The position numbers and the translations under genes were made by a program. From Sphingomonadales bacterium (GTDB lineage: Bacteria; Pseudomonadota; Alphaproteobacteria; Sphingomonadales; Sphingomonadaceae), in assembly GCA_013297725.1 (NCBI GenBank), contig JAAFIB010000028.1:1-32699 (forward strand): DNA of 32,699 bases, written 5' to 3'. Positions 1 through 9,136 of the stretch are shown in pieces (positions within the stretch are counted from its first letter, which is position 1; every line of letters starts with the position of its first letter). The notes below the pieces were generated by a model. That model saw only the letters and a list, made by a program, of their open reading frames with translations, searched no databases and was not told the DNA's origin.

Positions 1-1682
1 TCATCCTGATCAGCGGTGCCGCCGCGATGTTTGCACTGGAGCGTTTTGGACAGACGGACAGCAAGTGGAGGGATGCCGCAACCTATGCGCCGATGGCCTT
101 GGCGCTGGTGCAGCTGGCGATGCTGTTACCGCAGATGAATTTCTCGCCGGTTGCTTGGGCATTTTTCGGGGCTTTATCGGTGCTCGCCATCGCGATGGCG
201 TGGCGCGAAACGCGGATGGCTTTGGTTATGCTTGGCGCATTGCTACTTTCCGCATCGCCATTGAGCGGAGCATGGGCAGAACACGGCGGCGATGGCGTTA
301 CAATCGCTGCGTCCTTTGCCATCATGCTGTTGTTTGCAGGCGCCGGGCATGTGGCGCTTTGGCGTGATCGCCTGCCAGCATTGGCCTGGGCCGCATCTGC
401 AATCGGCGCGCCAATCCTCGTTTGGTTTGCTGCGGCATTTTCCGATATCTCTGGAACTAGCGATACTGTGTGGGGCGTTTCCGCCCTTGCCATAGCAGCA
501 GTCAGCGCAGCATTGGCTTGGCATCAGCATCGCTCTGCAAAGCCCCCTGTTTTGCAACGCCTTTCAGTCGCGGCGACTGTCCTGATGGCTCTGATGGCAA
601 GCCCCTATCTGATCGCCGAAGAATGGATCGCCGTTTACTGCGCAACCATTGCAATGGCAGTTGCGGCATGGGCGCTGGTTACAGGCGATCGTGTGGTGCG
701 CGGCATCACCATCGCACCATTGGCAATTGCGATGATCTGGACCACAGGTTCTTCTCACCAGATTATAATCGCTTTCGTTTCGTCACTTTGGGGCGATACG
801 AACGTCTATGCGAACTTGCCCGCAATCGGTGACACGGCACGGACAACATTGCTCCCGGCTTTGCTGGCACTGGCGATGTTGTGGCAACGCTGGTTCAGTG
901 TTGGCGGCAAAACACGCAAAGTGATCTGGACCTTTGGCGGTGCGGGGCTTGCAGGCTTCATCTGGCTGATCGCCAAACAACCTGCCGCCATCCAAAGCCC
1001 GTCCGATTTCATCCGGCTTGGCTTTGCCGAACGCGCGATCTTCACTAACGCACTTTTTGCAGCGGGCTGGTTGGCACTAACGCAAGCGCCCAAACGCCCC
1101 GAATGGCCCGCGTTGCGCTTTATCGGCTGGGCGCTTACCGCCGTCGCCGTATTCCGCGTGGTCTGGTTTGACCTGATCCTGTTGAACCCGGCATTCGTTG
1201 CCCAATCTGTCGGCCCTGTCCCCATTGCTAACCTCGCCACCGGCCACATGGCACTGGTTGCGATCTGGCTGTGGCTGTTTGGTAATTTTGCAGGTGATGG
1301 CAAACGGCAATTGGGCCTGCGTTTGATCAGCCTAGGCTTTATGGTCGTCACCGTCTTGGCAACGGTGCGCCAAGCGATGCAGGGTTCGATTATGTCGGGC
1401 GGCTTCATCGGTACTGGTGAGAATTACCTGTATTCAGCAGGCCTGATGCTGCTCGCCATCGCTTGGCTGGTACGCGGCATGATGGCCGGATCGCGGCTGT
1501 TGCGGATGGCAGGGCTCGCTTTGCTGACAGCGGTAACGTTTAAGGTCTTTCTGATCGATGCCGCCGCGCTTACAGGCGTGCTGCGCATCCTGTCATTCCT
1601 TGGCCTTGGCATTGCCCTGATCGGCATCGGCTGGGCTTATGGGCGGGTGATGGGCACAAACAAAATGCTGGCGGAAACCTGA
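1..1682 (+). CDS. DUF2339-type polytopic membrane protein (3' part)
   Basis: The reading frame is open to the left edge: eight in-frame codons precede the first visible ATG at 27, so the gene starts outside the window. At least 551 residues are visible, nearly all of them alternating hydrophobic stretches of about 20 residues rich in Ala, Leu, Trp and Ile, separated by short loops. This is the pattern of the large DUF2339 membrane proteins, which have a dozen or more membrane segments and usually 800-1000 residues, and it implies that a good part of the protein is missing here. No catalytic motif is visible and the family has no established biochemical role. The next gene begins one base after the stop codon, so the two are probably co-transcribed. 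The family call rests on composition and topology rather than a diagnostic motif. Confidence 0.7.
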   Translation, partial: ILISGAAAMFALERFGQTDSKWRDAATYAPMALALVQLAMLLPQMNFSPVAWAFFGALSVLAIAMAWRETRMALVMLGALLLSASPLSGAWAEHGGDGVTIAASFAIMLLFAGAGHVALWRDRLPALAWAASAIGAPILVWFAAAFSDISGTSDTVWGVSALAIAAVSAALAWHQHRSAKPPVLQRLSVAATVLMALMASPYLIAEEWIAVYCATIAMAVAAWALVTGDRVVRGITIAPLAIAMIWTTGSSHQIIIAFVSSLWGDTNVYANLPAIGDTARTTLLPALLALAMLWQRWFSVGGKTRKVIWTFGGAGLAGFIWLIAKQPAAIQSPSDFIRLGFAERAIFTNALFAAGWLALTQAPKRPEWPALRFIGWALTAVAVFRVVWFDLILLNPAFVAQSVGPVPIANLATGHMALVAIWLWLFGNFAGDGKRQLGLRLISLGFMVVTVLATVRQAMQGSIMSGGFIGTGENYLYSAGLMLLAIAWLVRGMMAGSRLLRMAGLALLTAVTFKVFLIDAAALTGVLRILSFLGLGIALIGIGWAYGRVMGTNKMLAET

Positions 1683-2333
1683 ATGCTGACCAAACTTTAC
1701 AACTGGATGATGGACAAAGCCGCGCACCCACATGCCGAACGCTGGTTGTTTATGTTCTCGTTTATCGAAAGCAGCTTCTTCCCAATTCCGCCGCATCCGT
1801 TGCTTGGGCTGATGTGCCTTGCCCGGCCTGATAAGGCTTTGCGCTTTGGTTTTATCTGCACGCTGGCGTCGGTTTTGGGCGGATTGTTCGGCTATGCTAT
1901 TGGCTATTTCGCGTATGAAACCGTTGGCGTTTCGTTGTTAAAGGCGCTCGGTCTATGGGATAGTTTCCCCGCCGCCGCCTGTTATCTGCGCGAATTCGGC
2001 ACCGAAATTATCCTGATAAAAGGCGCAACACCGATCCCGTTTAAGCTGTTGACTCTGACCGCCGGGTTCATCCACATGAACCTGTTCGATTTCATCTGGG
2101 CTAGCGTCCTAAGTCGCGCGTTTCAGTTTATGCTGGTTGGCATATTGTTTTGGAAATTTGGTGCGCCGATCAAAAAGTTTATCGACAAATATCTGGCCTG
2201 GGTCAGCGCGGCTTTCATCGTCGCGGTCGTCGGCGGCTTTGTCGCCTTCACGATGCTGGCAGGTGGTGGCCAGAAAGCGGGCGATAAATGTTCCGGCGTG
2301 AACACGATGGAACAGGTTTTGCAAAAGAGCTAG
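1683..2333 (+). CDS. YqaA/DedA-like (SNARE-associated) inner membrane protein
   Basis: This is a 216-residue integral membrane protein. After an amphipathic N-terminus it shows the sequence [18 protein letters not shown] (residues about 27-44), the Glu/Pro-rich re-entrant signature of DedA/YqaA-like proteins. Later comes a segment [19 protein letters not shown] (about 107-125), which corresponds to the second family signature with its conserved Pro. DedA/SNARE-associated proteins are thought to act in lipid transport and membrane homeostasis; the YqaA branch is less studied. The gene starts immediately after the upstream membrane protein gene, which suggests one transcript. Its stop codon overlaps the end of the convergent VOC gene by a few bases, leaving no room for a separate terminator. 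Confidence 0.8.
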   Translation: MLTKLYNWMMDKAAHPHAERWLFMFSFIESSFFPIPPHPLLGLMCLARPDKALRFGFICTLASVLGGLFGYAIGYFAYETVGVSLLKALGLWDSFPAAACYLREFGTEIILIKGATPIPFKLLTLTAGFIHMNLFDFIWASVLSRAFQFMLVGILFWKFGAPIKKFIDKYLAWVSAAFIVAVVGGFVAFTMLAGGGQKAGDKCSGVNTMEQVLQKS

Positions 2334-2749
2334 GTCGCAAATAGCTGCGCGTCATCGGCAAAGGCTTTAAACTCAAGCGCATTTCCGCTGGGGTCACAGA
2401 AGAACATAGTCGCTTGCTCGCCCACCTGCCCCGGAAAGCGGATGTGCGGTTCAATACCAAACTGCACGCCAGCGCCGCGGACCCGCTCGGCCAATGCCTC
2501 CCATTGCTGCATCGTCAGCACAATGCCGAAATGTGGCACAGGCACATCGTGACCATCGACCGCATTATGGATCGGGCGCGGTGTCATGTGCGGGTCGAGA
2601 TGCGCGACGATTTGATGGCCATAAAACTCAAAATCGATCCAATGGTCCGATGATCGCCCCTCACCACAGCCGAGCACATCGCGGTAAAATCCGCGTGCTG
2701 CGGACAGGTCATGCACCGGAAAGGCCAGGTGAAAGGGCCGTAGTGTCAT
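2330..2749 (-). CDS. VOC-family (glyoxalase/dioxygenase-like) protein
   Basis: The 139-residue product has the paired beta-alpha-beta-beta-beta layout of the vicinal oxygen chelate superfamily. Candidate metal ligands are His7 in the first strand (PFHLAF), His73 at the start of the second module (VPHFGIV) and Glu126 in the closing strand (NALEFKAF). The segment [12 protein letters not shown] is the family's typical C-terminal signature. Such proteins are metal-dependent dioxygenases, glyoxalases or antibiotic-binding proteins; the substrate cannot be read from sequence. Its start overlaps the stop of the upstream minus-strand gene (ATGA type), so the two are translationally coupled. Confidence 0.85.
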   Translation of the reverse strand: MTLRPFHLAFPVHDLSAARGFYRDVLGCGEGRSSDHWIDFEFYGHQIVAHLDPHMTPRPIHNAVDGHDVPVPHFGIVLTMQQWEALAERVRGAGVQFGIEPHIRFPGQVGEQATMFFCDPSGNALEFKAFADDAQLFAT

Positions 2750-3153
2750 TTCGCCTGCACCGATTCCTCGGCGCCTTCTGCCATATCAATTGCACCCAAA
2801 TTTGCGTTCATCGCGCCAACGCATTTGGTCAGCCTCTCTTGGAAACCTGTGGATGCCTCCTGCGATGCGGCTGCTTTTTGCTGCTCCGCCTGCACAGCGG
2901 CTTGGATCGCCAGCGCAACGACTTCGCGCGGCTGGCCTGTCGCGACCATGATGCGGTCGCCGACGATCCCCGCCCAGCGTTTGCCGTCTTCGCCAAGATT
3001 GGGATAATTCGACAGTGCGCCTTGTTTGCTGCGCTGTTCATGCGCGGCAATGCCGATAACGGCGACGCAGCCAATGTCCTGCATCTGTGCAGCATTAATC
3101 GGGACGGGTGGATTGGGCGCAAGGACCAGCGCGAATATCGGCAGTATGTTCAT
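2746..3153 (-). CDS. Small probably exported protein of unknown function
   Basis: I do not recognise this 135-residue protein. Its N-terminus ([16 protein letters not shown]) is hydrophobic, followed by Ala-rich helical sequence and a Gln/Ala-rich segment ([17 protein letters not shown]), so a periplasmic helical protein is the best guess. The start is uncertain: the frame stays open upstream to a GTG at 3232-3234, which would give 162 residues and a second hydrophobic stretch. I prefer the ATG at 3151-3153 because the longer form would leave only about 25 bases to the divergent lnt gene. Neither start has a strong ribosome-binding site. The stop overlaps the start of the VOC gene, so both are likely made from one message. 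Confidence 0.6.
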   Translation of the reverse strand: MNILPIFALVLAPNPPVPINAAQMQDIGCVAVIGIAAHEQRSKQGALSNYPNLGEDGKRWAGIVGDRIMVATGQPREVVALAIQAAVQAEQQKAAASQEASTGFQERLTKCVGAMNANLGAIDMAEGAEESVQAK

Positions 3154-3258
3154 GCAACGATTGCTAGCAGGCGGCGGCTGAACGGCAAGCAACAAAAGCG
3201 TTACGCAGCCTATCTGCCTGATTGCAAATGTCACAATTGCCCGCCAAAGCTGCGCGCG

Positions 3259-5004
3259 ATGGAAAAGGTTGCTGCATTCATTGCCAAATATCCGCGGCTG
3301 TTGGCGTTGCTTTCCGGCGGCGTGTCGGCAACGGGGTTTGCGCCGCTGAACCTGTGGCCGCTAACGTTGTTGTGCTTTGCGTTACTAATGCACCTTGTTG
3401 CATCGACGGATAGCGGCAGGCGCGCGTTCCTTATCGGGTGGTTGTTTGGCGTTGGCCATTTCAGCGTCGGCAACAATTGGATCGCCACCGCCTTTACGTA
3501 TCAAGCGGCGATGCCTGCATGGCTGGGCTGGATCGCAGTGGTGGCATTGGCGCTGTATCTGGCGGTTTATCCGGCGCTGGCCTGTTGGGGGGCGTGGTGG
3601 GTTGCAAAGCTCCATCAAAAGCAAGAAATTCGTCACTCCCGCGAAGGCGGGAGTCCAACACCAGACCTGTCGTCTAAACCGAACGATCAGGAGATGGATT
3701 CCCGCCTTCGCGGGAATGACGAAAATGGAAAAAACGGTGTCAGCTTAACCTTCATCCTCGCATTCGCAGGTTTCTGGATCATCACCGAATGGCTACGCAG
3801 TTGGGTGTTTACAGGCTTTGCGTGGAATCCAATTGCAGTAATAACTGTTGATGGTGGCTGGTTGACAAAGGCTACTGTCCTTTTTGGAACCTATGGACAA
3901 TCTGGACTGATCGTTATGGCTGTGGGCGTCACCATTTGGTTTGTGCATCATGTGTTCAAAGAGCTTGTAAAAGAACCACTGACGTTTCGCCGCGTTGCTC
4001 TAGTTTTGACCATTTTTGTGCTGCCAGAGCTCTTGATGATCGTCGCATTACCCTATTTCATTACCCAACAACCAAGCGCAGCCAGCGGCAAAAAAATAAC
4101 TGTCGTCCAACCGAATATCAGCCAGATCGACAAGCATACCGCCGGATATGAAGCGGTAAACTTCGTGCGACTTGCGCAGAATAGCAGGCCGAAGGGTGAC
4201 GAATCCCGACTGCTGCTTTGGACGGAGAGTGCGGTTCCATGGTGGCTAGAGGATGGCTATCCCCGCCAAGCCTATTTCAACCAACCGGGCGGCACAGCCA
4301 TCGGCACACGGCAGACATTGGCCAAATTGCTGGGCCCGAAAGACCTGTTGTTGACCGGTGGCGACCGACTTGTGTTTGGTGCGGATGGCAGAGTTGCTGG
4401 GGCACGCAATTCGGTTCTGGCGATAGATGCCAACGGTAAAATTCTAACCACTTATGACAAAGCGCATTTGGTGCCTTTTGGCGAATATCTGGCTTTGCGC
4501 TGGTTGCTTGAACCTTTAGGAGCAACGCGATTGGTGCCTGGAGCAATTGATTTTTGGCCGGGCGCGGGACCGCGCACTTTGGACCTAGCTTTTGATGGTA
4601 AACGCGTCAAAGTCGGCATGCAAATCTGCTATGAAATGATCTTTTCGGGACAAGTTGTCGACCGTGCCAACCGACCCGATTTCATTTTCAACCCCTCGAA
4701 CGACGCTTGGTTCGGCAGCTGGGGACCGCCACAGCATTTGGCACAAGCACGATTGCGGGCAGTTGAGGAGGGTCTGCCTGTTGTCCGCGCGACTCCCACA
4801 GGGATTAGTGCTGTGATCGATGCCGATGGCCGCATCACAGAAAGCCTGCCAAGCGGTAAAGCGGGCCGCATAGACACGTTTTTGCCAATGGCTAAAGCCC
4901 CCACCCTCTTCGCCCGATACGGCAACATCTTGCCGCTTGGCTTTGCGGCACTCCTGATCGCGCTAGCATTCTTGCCTCTTGTCCGCCGCCGCATATCTCG
5001 CTAA
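3259..5004 (+). CDS. lnt: Apolipoprotein N-acyltransferase
   Basis: Lnt transfers the third acyl chain from phospholipid to the N-terminal Cys of lipoproteins in the inner membrane. The 581-residue product has an N-terminal block of membrane helices, including the family motif FTGFAWNP. A periplasmic nitrilase-like domain follows with the catalytic triad Glu323 (LLWTESA), Lys401 ([12 protein letters not shown]) and Cys457 (QICYE), then a final membrane helix. The frame continues upstream of ATG 3259, but that region lies antisense to two other genes and does not look like Lnt, so the start is set where the family's N-terminus begins. The protein is longer than the usual 500-540 residues, partly because a palindromic DNA repeat (3631-3721) is translated in frame as a hydrophilic loop at about residues 124-156. 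metK follows 62 bases downstream. Confidence 0.95.
   Translation: MEKVAAFIAKYPRLLALLSGGVSATGFAPLNLWPLTLLCFALLMHLVASTDSGRRAFLIGWLFGVGHFSVGNNWIATAFTYQAAMPAWLGWIAVVALALYLAVYPALACWGAWWVAKLHQKQEIRHSREGGSPTPDLSSKPNDQEMDSRLRGNDENGKNGVSLTFILAFAGFWIITEWLRSWVFTGFAWNPIAVITVDGGWLTKATVLFGTYGQSGLIVMAVGVTIWFVHHVFKELVKEPLTFRRVALVLTIFVLPELLMIVALPYFITQQPSAASGKKITVVQPNISQIDKHTAGYEAVNFVRLAQNSRPKGDESRLLLWTESAVPWWLEDGYPRQAYFNQPGGTAIGTRQTLAKLLGPKDLLLTGGDRLVFGADGRVAGARNSVLAIDANGKILTTYDKAHLVPFGEYLALRWLLEPLGATRLVPGAIDFWPGAGPRTLDLAFDGKRVKVGMQICYEMIFSGQVVDRANRPDFIFNPSNDAWFGSWGPPQHLAQARLRAVEEGLPVVRATPTGISAVIDADGRITESLPSGKAGRIDTFLPMAKAPTLFARYGNILPLGFAALLIALAFLPLVRRRISR
3631..3721. repeat. Palindromic repeat element inserted in frame in lnt
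   Basis: Two 27-base arms (3631-3657 and 3695-3721) are inverted repeats of each other with two mismatches, around a 37-base non-palindromic centre. Each arm itself contains the small stem CCCGCG-AAGG-CGGG/CCCGCC-TTCG-CGGG. Elements with the core 'tcccgcgaaggcggga' are widespread dispersed repeats in proteobacteria. In this frame the element translates as HSREGGSP...DSRLRGNDE, with no stop codon, and so it forms part of Lnt. Confidence 0.85.
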
Positions 5005-5019
5005 GGGCGCGCACAGCAC

Positions 5020-5035
5020 ATAAAGAATTCTTTAT
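5020..5035. promoter_or_regulatory. 16-bp palindrome upstream of metK, candidate regulator site
   Basis: The sequence ataaagaattctttat is a perfect 16-base palindrome that ends 31 bases before the metK start codon. Its position and dyad symmetry fit a repressor operator. ArsR-type SAH-responsive regulators (SahR/SamR) are known to control methionine-cycle genes in many proteobacteria, so such a regulator is the best candidate, but this is inference. The palindrome is too short and lacks a tract for a terminator of lnt. Confidence 0.5.
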
Positions 5036-5066
5036 ACGCAGACACAGCCAATACACTGGAACAACC

Positions 5067-6272
5067 ATGCGCAACGATTATCTATTTACCTCAGAATCCG
5101 TTTCCGAAGGACATCCTGACAAGGTTTCCGATCAGATCAGCGACGCTATTGTCGATCTGTTCCTGTCCAAAGACCCCGAAGCCCGCATTGCTTGCGAGAC
5201 GCTAACGACGACACAATTGGTCGTTCTTGCCGGAGAAATCCGCTGTAAAGGCGTTTACGAAAATGGCGCATGGGCAGCTGGCGCAAAGGAAGAGATTGAG
5301 GCAACCGTCCGCCGCACAGTCAAAGAAATTGGCTATGAACAATCCGGTTTCCATCACGAAACGCTGACGTTCATGAACAACCTGCATGGCCAGTCCGCCC
5401 ATATCGCGCAAGGCGTTGATGCCAGCAGCAACAAGGACGAAGGCGCTGGCGATCAAGGGATCATGTTTGGTTACGCAACTGATGAAACCCCCGATTTGAT
5501 GCCCGCAACTTTGTATTACAGCCACAAGATATTGGAACGCATGGCTGCTGATCGCCATTCAGGCGCTGCTCCGTTCTTGGAGCCTGATGCAAAGAGCCAG
5601 GTTACTTTGCGTTATGAAGGCAGCCTGCCCGTTGCCGCGACCGCCGTTGTCGTCTCAACGCAACATGCACCGGGATATGACGAAGGTGCAAACGAAGCTG
5701 AGCTGCACGCCTATGTGAAAAAGGTGGTCGCCGATGTGATCCCGCCGGTATTGCTGCGCGAAACCGAATATCACATCAACCCTACGGGCAGCTTTGAAAT
5801 CGGCGGACCCGATGGTGACGCTGGCCTGACCGGACGTAAGATTATTGTCGACACCTATGGTGGCGCTGCGCCCCATGGTGGCGGCGCATTCTCCGGTAAA
5901 GACCCTACCAAAGTTGACCGTTCTGCGGCCTATATCACACGCTATCTGGCCAAGAACATCGTTGCCGCTGGCCTTGCCACGCGCTGCACAATTCAGCTGG
6001 CTTATGCGATTGGCGTGTCAAAGCCGTTGTCGCTCTATGTCGATACGCATGACACCGGCACCGTTGGCGATGACAAGATCGAAGCAGCGATTATGAGCAT
6101 CGAGAAACTGGGCGGCCTGACCCCGCGCGCGATCCGCACGCATTTGGGCCTGAACAAGCCGATCTATCGCCAAACTGCAGCATACGGCCATTTCGGTCGC
6201 AAAGCAGAAGGCGCTTTCTTCCCATGGGAACGGACCGACTTGATTGCCGATTTGAAAGCGGCGCTCGCTTAA
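5067..6272 (+). CDS. metK: S-adenosylmethionine synthetase
   Basis: MetK makes S-adenosylmethionine from methionine and ATP in the cytoplasm. The 401-residue product begins with the family signature [17 protein letters not shown]. It contains the hexapeptide GAGDQG at about residues 128-133 and the glycine-rich phosphate-binding loop GGGAFSGKD at about 271-279, so all three structural repeats are present. The length is close to the usual 380-400. A 62-base gap separates it from lnt and holds a perfect 16-base palindrome that may be its operator. No SAM riboswitch fold was recognised in that short leader. Its stop codon overlaps the stop of the convergent fliA, marking an abrupt boundary with the flagellar cluster. 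Confidence 0.97.
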   Translation: MRNDYLFTSESVSEGHPDKVSDQISDAIVDLFLSKDPEARIACETLTTTQLVVLAGEIRCKGVYENGAWAAGAKEEIEATVRRTVKEIGYEQSGFHHETLTFMNNLHGQSAHIAQGVDASSNKDEGAGDQGIMFGYATDETPDLMPATLYYSHKILERMAADRHSGAAPFLEPDAKSQVTLRYEGSLPVAATAVVVSTQHAPGYDEGANEAELHAYVKKVVADVIPPVLLRETEYHINPTGSFEIGGPDGDAGLTGRKIIVDTYGGAAPHGGGAFSGKDPTKVDRSAAYITRYLAKNIVAAGLATRCTIQLAYAIGVSKPLSLYVDTHDTGTVGDDKIEAAIMSIEKLGGLTPRAIRTHLGLNKPIYRQTAAYGHFGRKAEGAFFPWERTDLIADLKAALA

Positions 6273-7018
6273 TCGCTTTCAGCGGGTTGCATTCGTTGGC
6301 GTAATTTTATCAACGCAGACTTCTTAATCTGGCAGACACGGGCAGCGCCAACGCCCAGTGTCTGCCCGATTTCCTCAAGGTTCAGTTCCTCGACAAAGAA
6401 CAGCTGAAGGATCATCGCTTCGCGTTCCGGCAAATCGGCTATTGATGCCGCCAAAAGCGTTCGCATTTGGTCTTTTTCGATTGTGACGTCTGCGCTTTCC
6501 GAAGCATCCGCGAACCACGGATCGTGGTCGGAATACAGCTCGTCAACGCTATCGCTTTCCACTGGAAGCGCACTGACCAGCATCTGATTGTAGGCGTCAA
6601 GATCGATCCCCAGCGCCTCGGCCATTTCAAACGCGCTTGGCGGACGCAGCAATTGCTGTTGCAGCCTGCTGCGCGTTTCCGACAGCTTCCGCCGCCCTGC
6701 CATCGCCGACCGCGTCATCCGCGCTTCTTTGCGCAGCTGATCAATCATCGCTCCGCGCACCCGTGTTGAGGCATAGGTTGCAAAAGCAAAGCCGCGATCT
6801 TCATAAGTCGATGCACATTCGATCAGCGCCATCAGCCCGGTCTGGATCAGATCTTCCAGCTCAACCGATGTCGACATGCGCGCATAGACATGCCACGCGA
6901 TGCGCCGGACCATGTTATTATGAGTGCGCAGCAATTCTGACTGCGAACATCCGATCCCTAGATATTCGTTCCGCGCGGCGTGTTTATGCCGGGCGCTGTC
7001 TGTTGCTATCTGAAGCAT
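6269..7018 (-). CDS. fliA: Flagellar sigma factor sigma-28 (FliA)
   Basis: FliA directs RNA polymerase to late flagellar promoters. The 249-residue protein has region 2 ([20 protein letters not shown], then [18 protein letters not shown] and the -10-recognition helix [18 protein letters not shown]), region 3 ([17 protein letters not shown]) and region 4 ([29 protein letters not shown]). This is the standard FliA layout and length. It follows flhA by three bases, and a Shine-Dalgarno AAGGAAG lies over the flhA stop, so the two are coupled. Through the upstream sigma-54 promoter it sits in the early/middle class. Its antagonist flgM is encoded 3.6 kb away, and FliA-type promoters are visible before flgM, motA and fliD. 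Confidence 0.95.
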   Translation of the reverse strand: MLQIATDSARHKHAARNEYLGIGCSQSELLRTHNNMVRRIAWHVYARMSTSVELEDLIQTGLMALIECASTYEDRGFAFATYASTRVRGAMIDQLRKEARMTRSAMAGRRKLSETRSRLQQQLLRPPSAFEMAEALGIDLDAYNQMLVSALPVESDSVDELYSDHDPWFADASESADVTIEKDQMRTLLAASIADLPEREAMILQLFFVEELNLEEIGQTLGVGAARVCQIKKSALIKLRQRMQPAESD

Positions 7019-7021
7019 ATT

Positions 7022-9136
7022 TTATTCTTCCTTTTCATATTCGCTATTGTCGGGCAGCAGCGCAGAGGTTTTCTGGCCGCTGATGGTCGCAATGATTTCG
7101 ACCGCCTTGGTTTCGGGGATTTCGAGGAATGACAGCACCGCCACATCGGCGAACTGCGCCCTCAGCAATCGCGACACTGCGGCCCGGCAAATGGGTGAGG
7201 TGATGACAGCAAAGCTGCGCGCCGCGAGCAACAACGGCTGCACAGCATCGCCAATGGCGGCGATAATCTGCCGTGCCAATTCTGGCTCAAACGGCCATGA
7301 TGCCTGCGGGCCAGTGCGCACTGCTTGCGTCAGCAGAGCTTCGAGGTCGGGGTCAAAGGTGATCGCAGGTAGCGGCATTTTTACCGGCACGATGCCCTGC
7401 ACAATCAACGCCCCGATGCGTTGCCGCACAGCCTCGACAAGGTCCGCGAGCGACTGTTCCTGTCCTCCCGCCTCAACCATCGCCTCGGCAACGCGGCGGA
7501 AATCACGCAGCGGCACCCGCTCGGCCAGCAGCGCACGGCAGACAGCAGTAACAGTGGCCAGCGAATAGGGTGCAGGTGTCAGGCCTTGCACCAGATGCGG
7601 GCAACTTGATTTCAGCGTGTCGATAATCGATTGAGCCTCATCCAGCCCGAAAAGCTCCGCCGCAGCCCCCGACACCAGCCGGTTCAGATGTGTTGCGACC
7701 ACCGTTGGAGCGTCAACCACTGTATAGCCCGCCGCAATCGCGTCGGCACGGGCGGAGGCACCGATCCATAATGCATCAAGGCCAAAGCTTGGATCCTTAC
7801 AGGCGCGGCCCGTTATGCCATCAAGGCAGTCGCCGGCATCAAGCGCGAGCAGCTCATTAGGCCATACTTCGTCTTCACCCAGAATAGCCCCGGCAACACG
7901 AATGCGGTAATAATTACCGGGCAACGACAGATCATCGCTGACCTTTACCAGCGGCAGAACAAAGCCCAGTTCGCGCGATAATTGCCGCCGCACGCCGGTG
8001 ATCCGCGCCATTAACGGTGCAGCTTTGCGGTCATCGACCATATCGACCAGTGCGTAACCGATCTCTAAAGTGACCGGCGCAGTCTCGCACACATCGTCCC
8101 AATTGATAATATGTGGTTCGGACACCGGCAGTGCGACGGTAACGGGAATGGCGGCCAGCATATCGCGTTTGCGCAAACGCCAAAAAATTGAGGCCGCAAC
8201 CGCAGCAGCGGGAAGCACCACCATTTGCGGCATCGCCGGGATCATCCCGAGCAGGATCAGAATAATCGCAACCGGCGCCCATGCTTTGGCAAGGCCAAAC
8301 TGGCTGCCGATTTGTCCCGACAGATCAAGCGGCGAGGACACGCGTGTGACAATAGCGGCAGCGGCAATCGACAGCAGCAATGCGGGAACCTGCGCGACCA
8401 ACGCATCACCGATAGCAAGCGTAATATAGGTTTGCGCTGCCTCACCCAGCGGCAGATCATGGCTAACTACACCAAGGATCAACCCGCCAAAGATATTGAC
8501 GAACAGGATCAACAGACCCGCAACCGCATCGCCCTTTACAAACTTTGACGCGCCATCCATCGACCCGTAAAAGTCCGCCTCGGTCGATACTTCCTGCCGC
8601 CGTGCTTTCGCTTCTTCGGGGGTCAGCAGCCCTGCATTCAGGTCCGCGTCAATCGCCATTTGTTTGCCGGGCAATGCGTCCAGGGTAAAGCGGGCTGACA
8701 CCTCGGAAACGCGCCCTGCCCCTTTGGTGATCACCACCAGATTGATAATCATCAGCACCGCGAAAACGAACAAGCCAACGATGTAATCACCGCCGATCAA
8801 AAACGCGCCAAACGCCTCGATCACATGCCCAGCCGCCGCAGCGCCTTTATGGCCATCGACCAATACAACACGCGTTGAGGCAACATTCAGCGATAGACGG
8901 AACAGGGTCGTCAGCAACAAGACGGTAGGAAAGGATGAGAAATCAAGCGGCTTGGCCGCCGACAATGCGATCATCAGCACCGCAAGGCTGATCAGGATGT
9001 TGGCGATGAAACCGATGTCGAGCACAAAGGCCGGGATCGGCACAACCATTAACATCACAACGATCAGGATCGCCGCAGGCAATGCCCCACCGACAATCAC
9101 TGAAGTCCAAATCCGCTGGATCGCGCTTTCCATCAC
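7022..9136 (-). CDS. flhA: Flagellar export gate protein FlhA
   Basis: FlhA is the large inner-membrane gate and docking platform of the flagellar type III export apparatus. The 704-residue length matches the family. The N-terminal half has about eight membrane segments. The FHIPEP signature lies in the cytoplasmic loop (RFTLDALPGKQMAIDADLNAG, about residues 149-169), followed by the acidic/basic linker and the cytoplasmic domain that binds chaperone-substrate complexes. Its start overlaps the transglycosylase stop by four bases (ATGA), and fliA follows directly. Many bacteria have flhF and flhG between flhA and fliA; they are absent here. Confidence 0.97.
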   Translation of the reverse strand: MMESAIQRIWTSVIVGGALPAAILIVVMLMVVPIPAFVLDIGFIANILISLAVLMIALSAAKPLDFSSFPTVLLLTTLFRLSLNVASTRVVLVDGHKGAAAAGHVIEAFGAFLIGGDYIVGLFVFAVLMIINLVVITKGAGRVSEVSARFTLDALPGKQMAIDADLNAGLLTPEEAKARRQEVSTEADFYGSMDGASKFVKGDAVAGLLILFVNIFGGLILGVVSHDLPLGEAAQTYITLAIGDALVAQVPALLLSIAAAAIVTRVSSPLDLSGQIGSQFGLAKAWAPVAIILILLGMIPAMPQMVVLPAAAVAASIFWRLRKRDMLAAIPVTVALPVSEPHIINWDDVCETAPVTLEIGYALVDMVDDRKAAPLMARITGVRRQLSRELGFVLPLVKVSDDLSLPGNYYRIRVAGAILGEDEVWPNELLALDAGDCLDGITGRACKDPSFGLDALWIGASARADAIAAGYTVVDAPTVVATHLNRLVSGAAAELFGLDEAQSIIDTLKSSCPHLVQGLTPAPYSLATVTAVCRALLAERVPLRDFRRVAEAMVEAGGQEQSLADLVEAVRQRIGALIVQGIVPVKMPLPAITFDPDLEALLTQAVRTGPQASWPFEPELARQIIAAIGDAVQPLLLAARSFAVITSPICRAAVSRLLRAQFADVAVLSFLEIPETKAVEIIATISGQKTSALLPDNSEYEKEE

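Noticed and set aside
806-1408. 200-codon minus-strand open frame inside the DUF2339-like gene
   Set aside because: It is a shadow of the GC-rich membrane-protein codons; composition and lack of motifs are not those of a real protein.
2494-3258. Long N-terminal extension of the lnt reading frame (about 255 codons)
   Set aside because: It runs antisense to the VOC and small exported protein genes, is Cys/Arg/His-rich, and Lnt's own N-terminus with membrane helices begins at 3259.
5005-5066. SAM-type riboswitch upstream of metK
   Set aside because: Only 62 bases are available and no conserved stem or pseudoknot motif of SAM-II or SAM/SAH riboswitches could be recognised; only the palindrome stands out.
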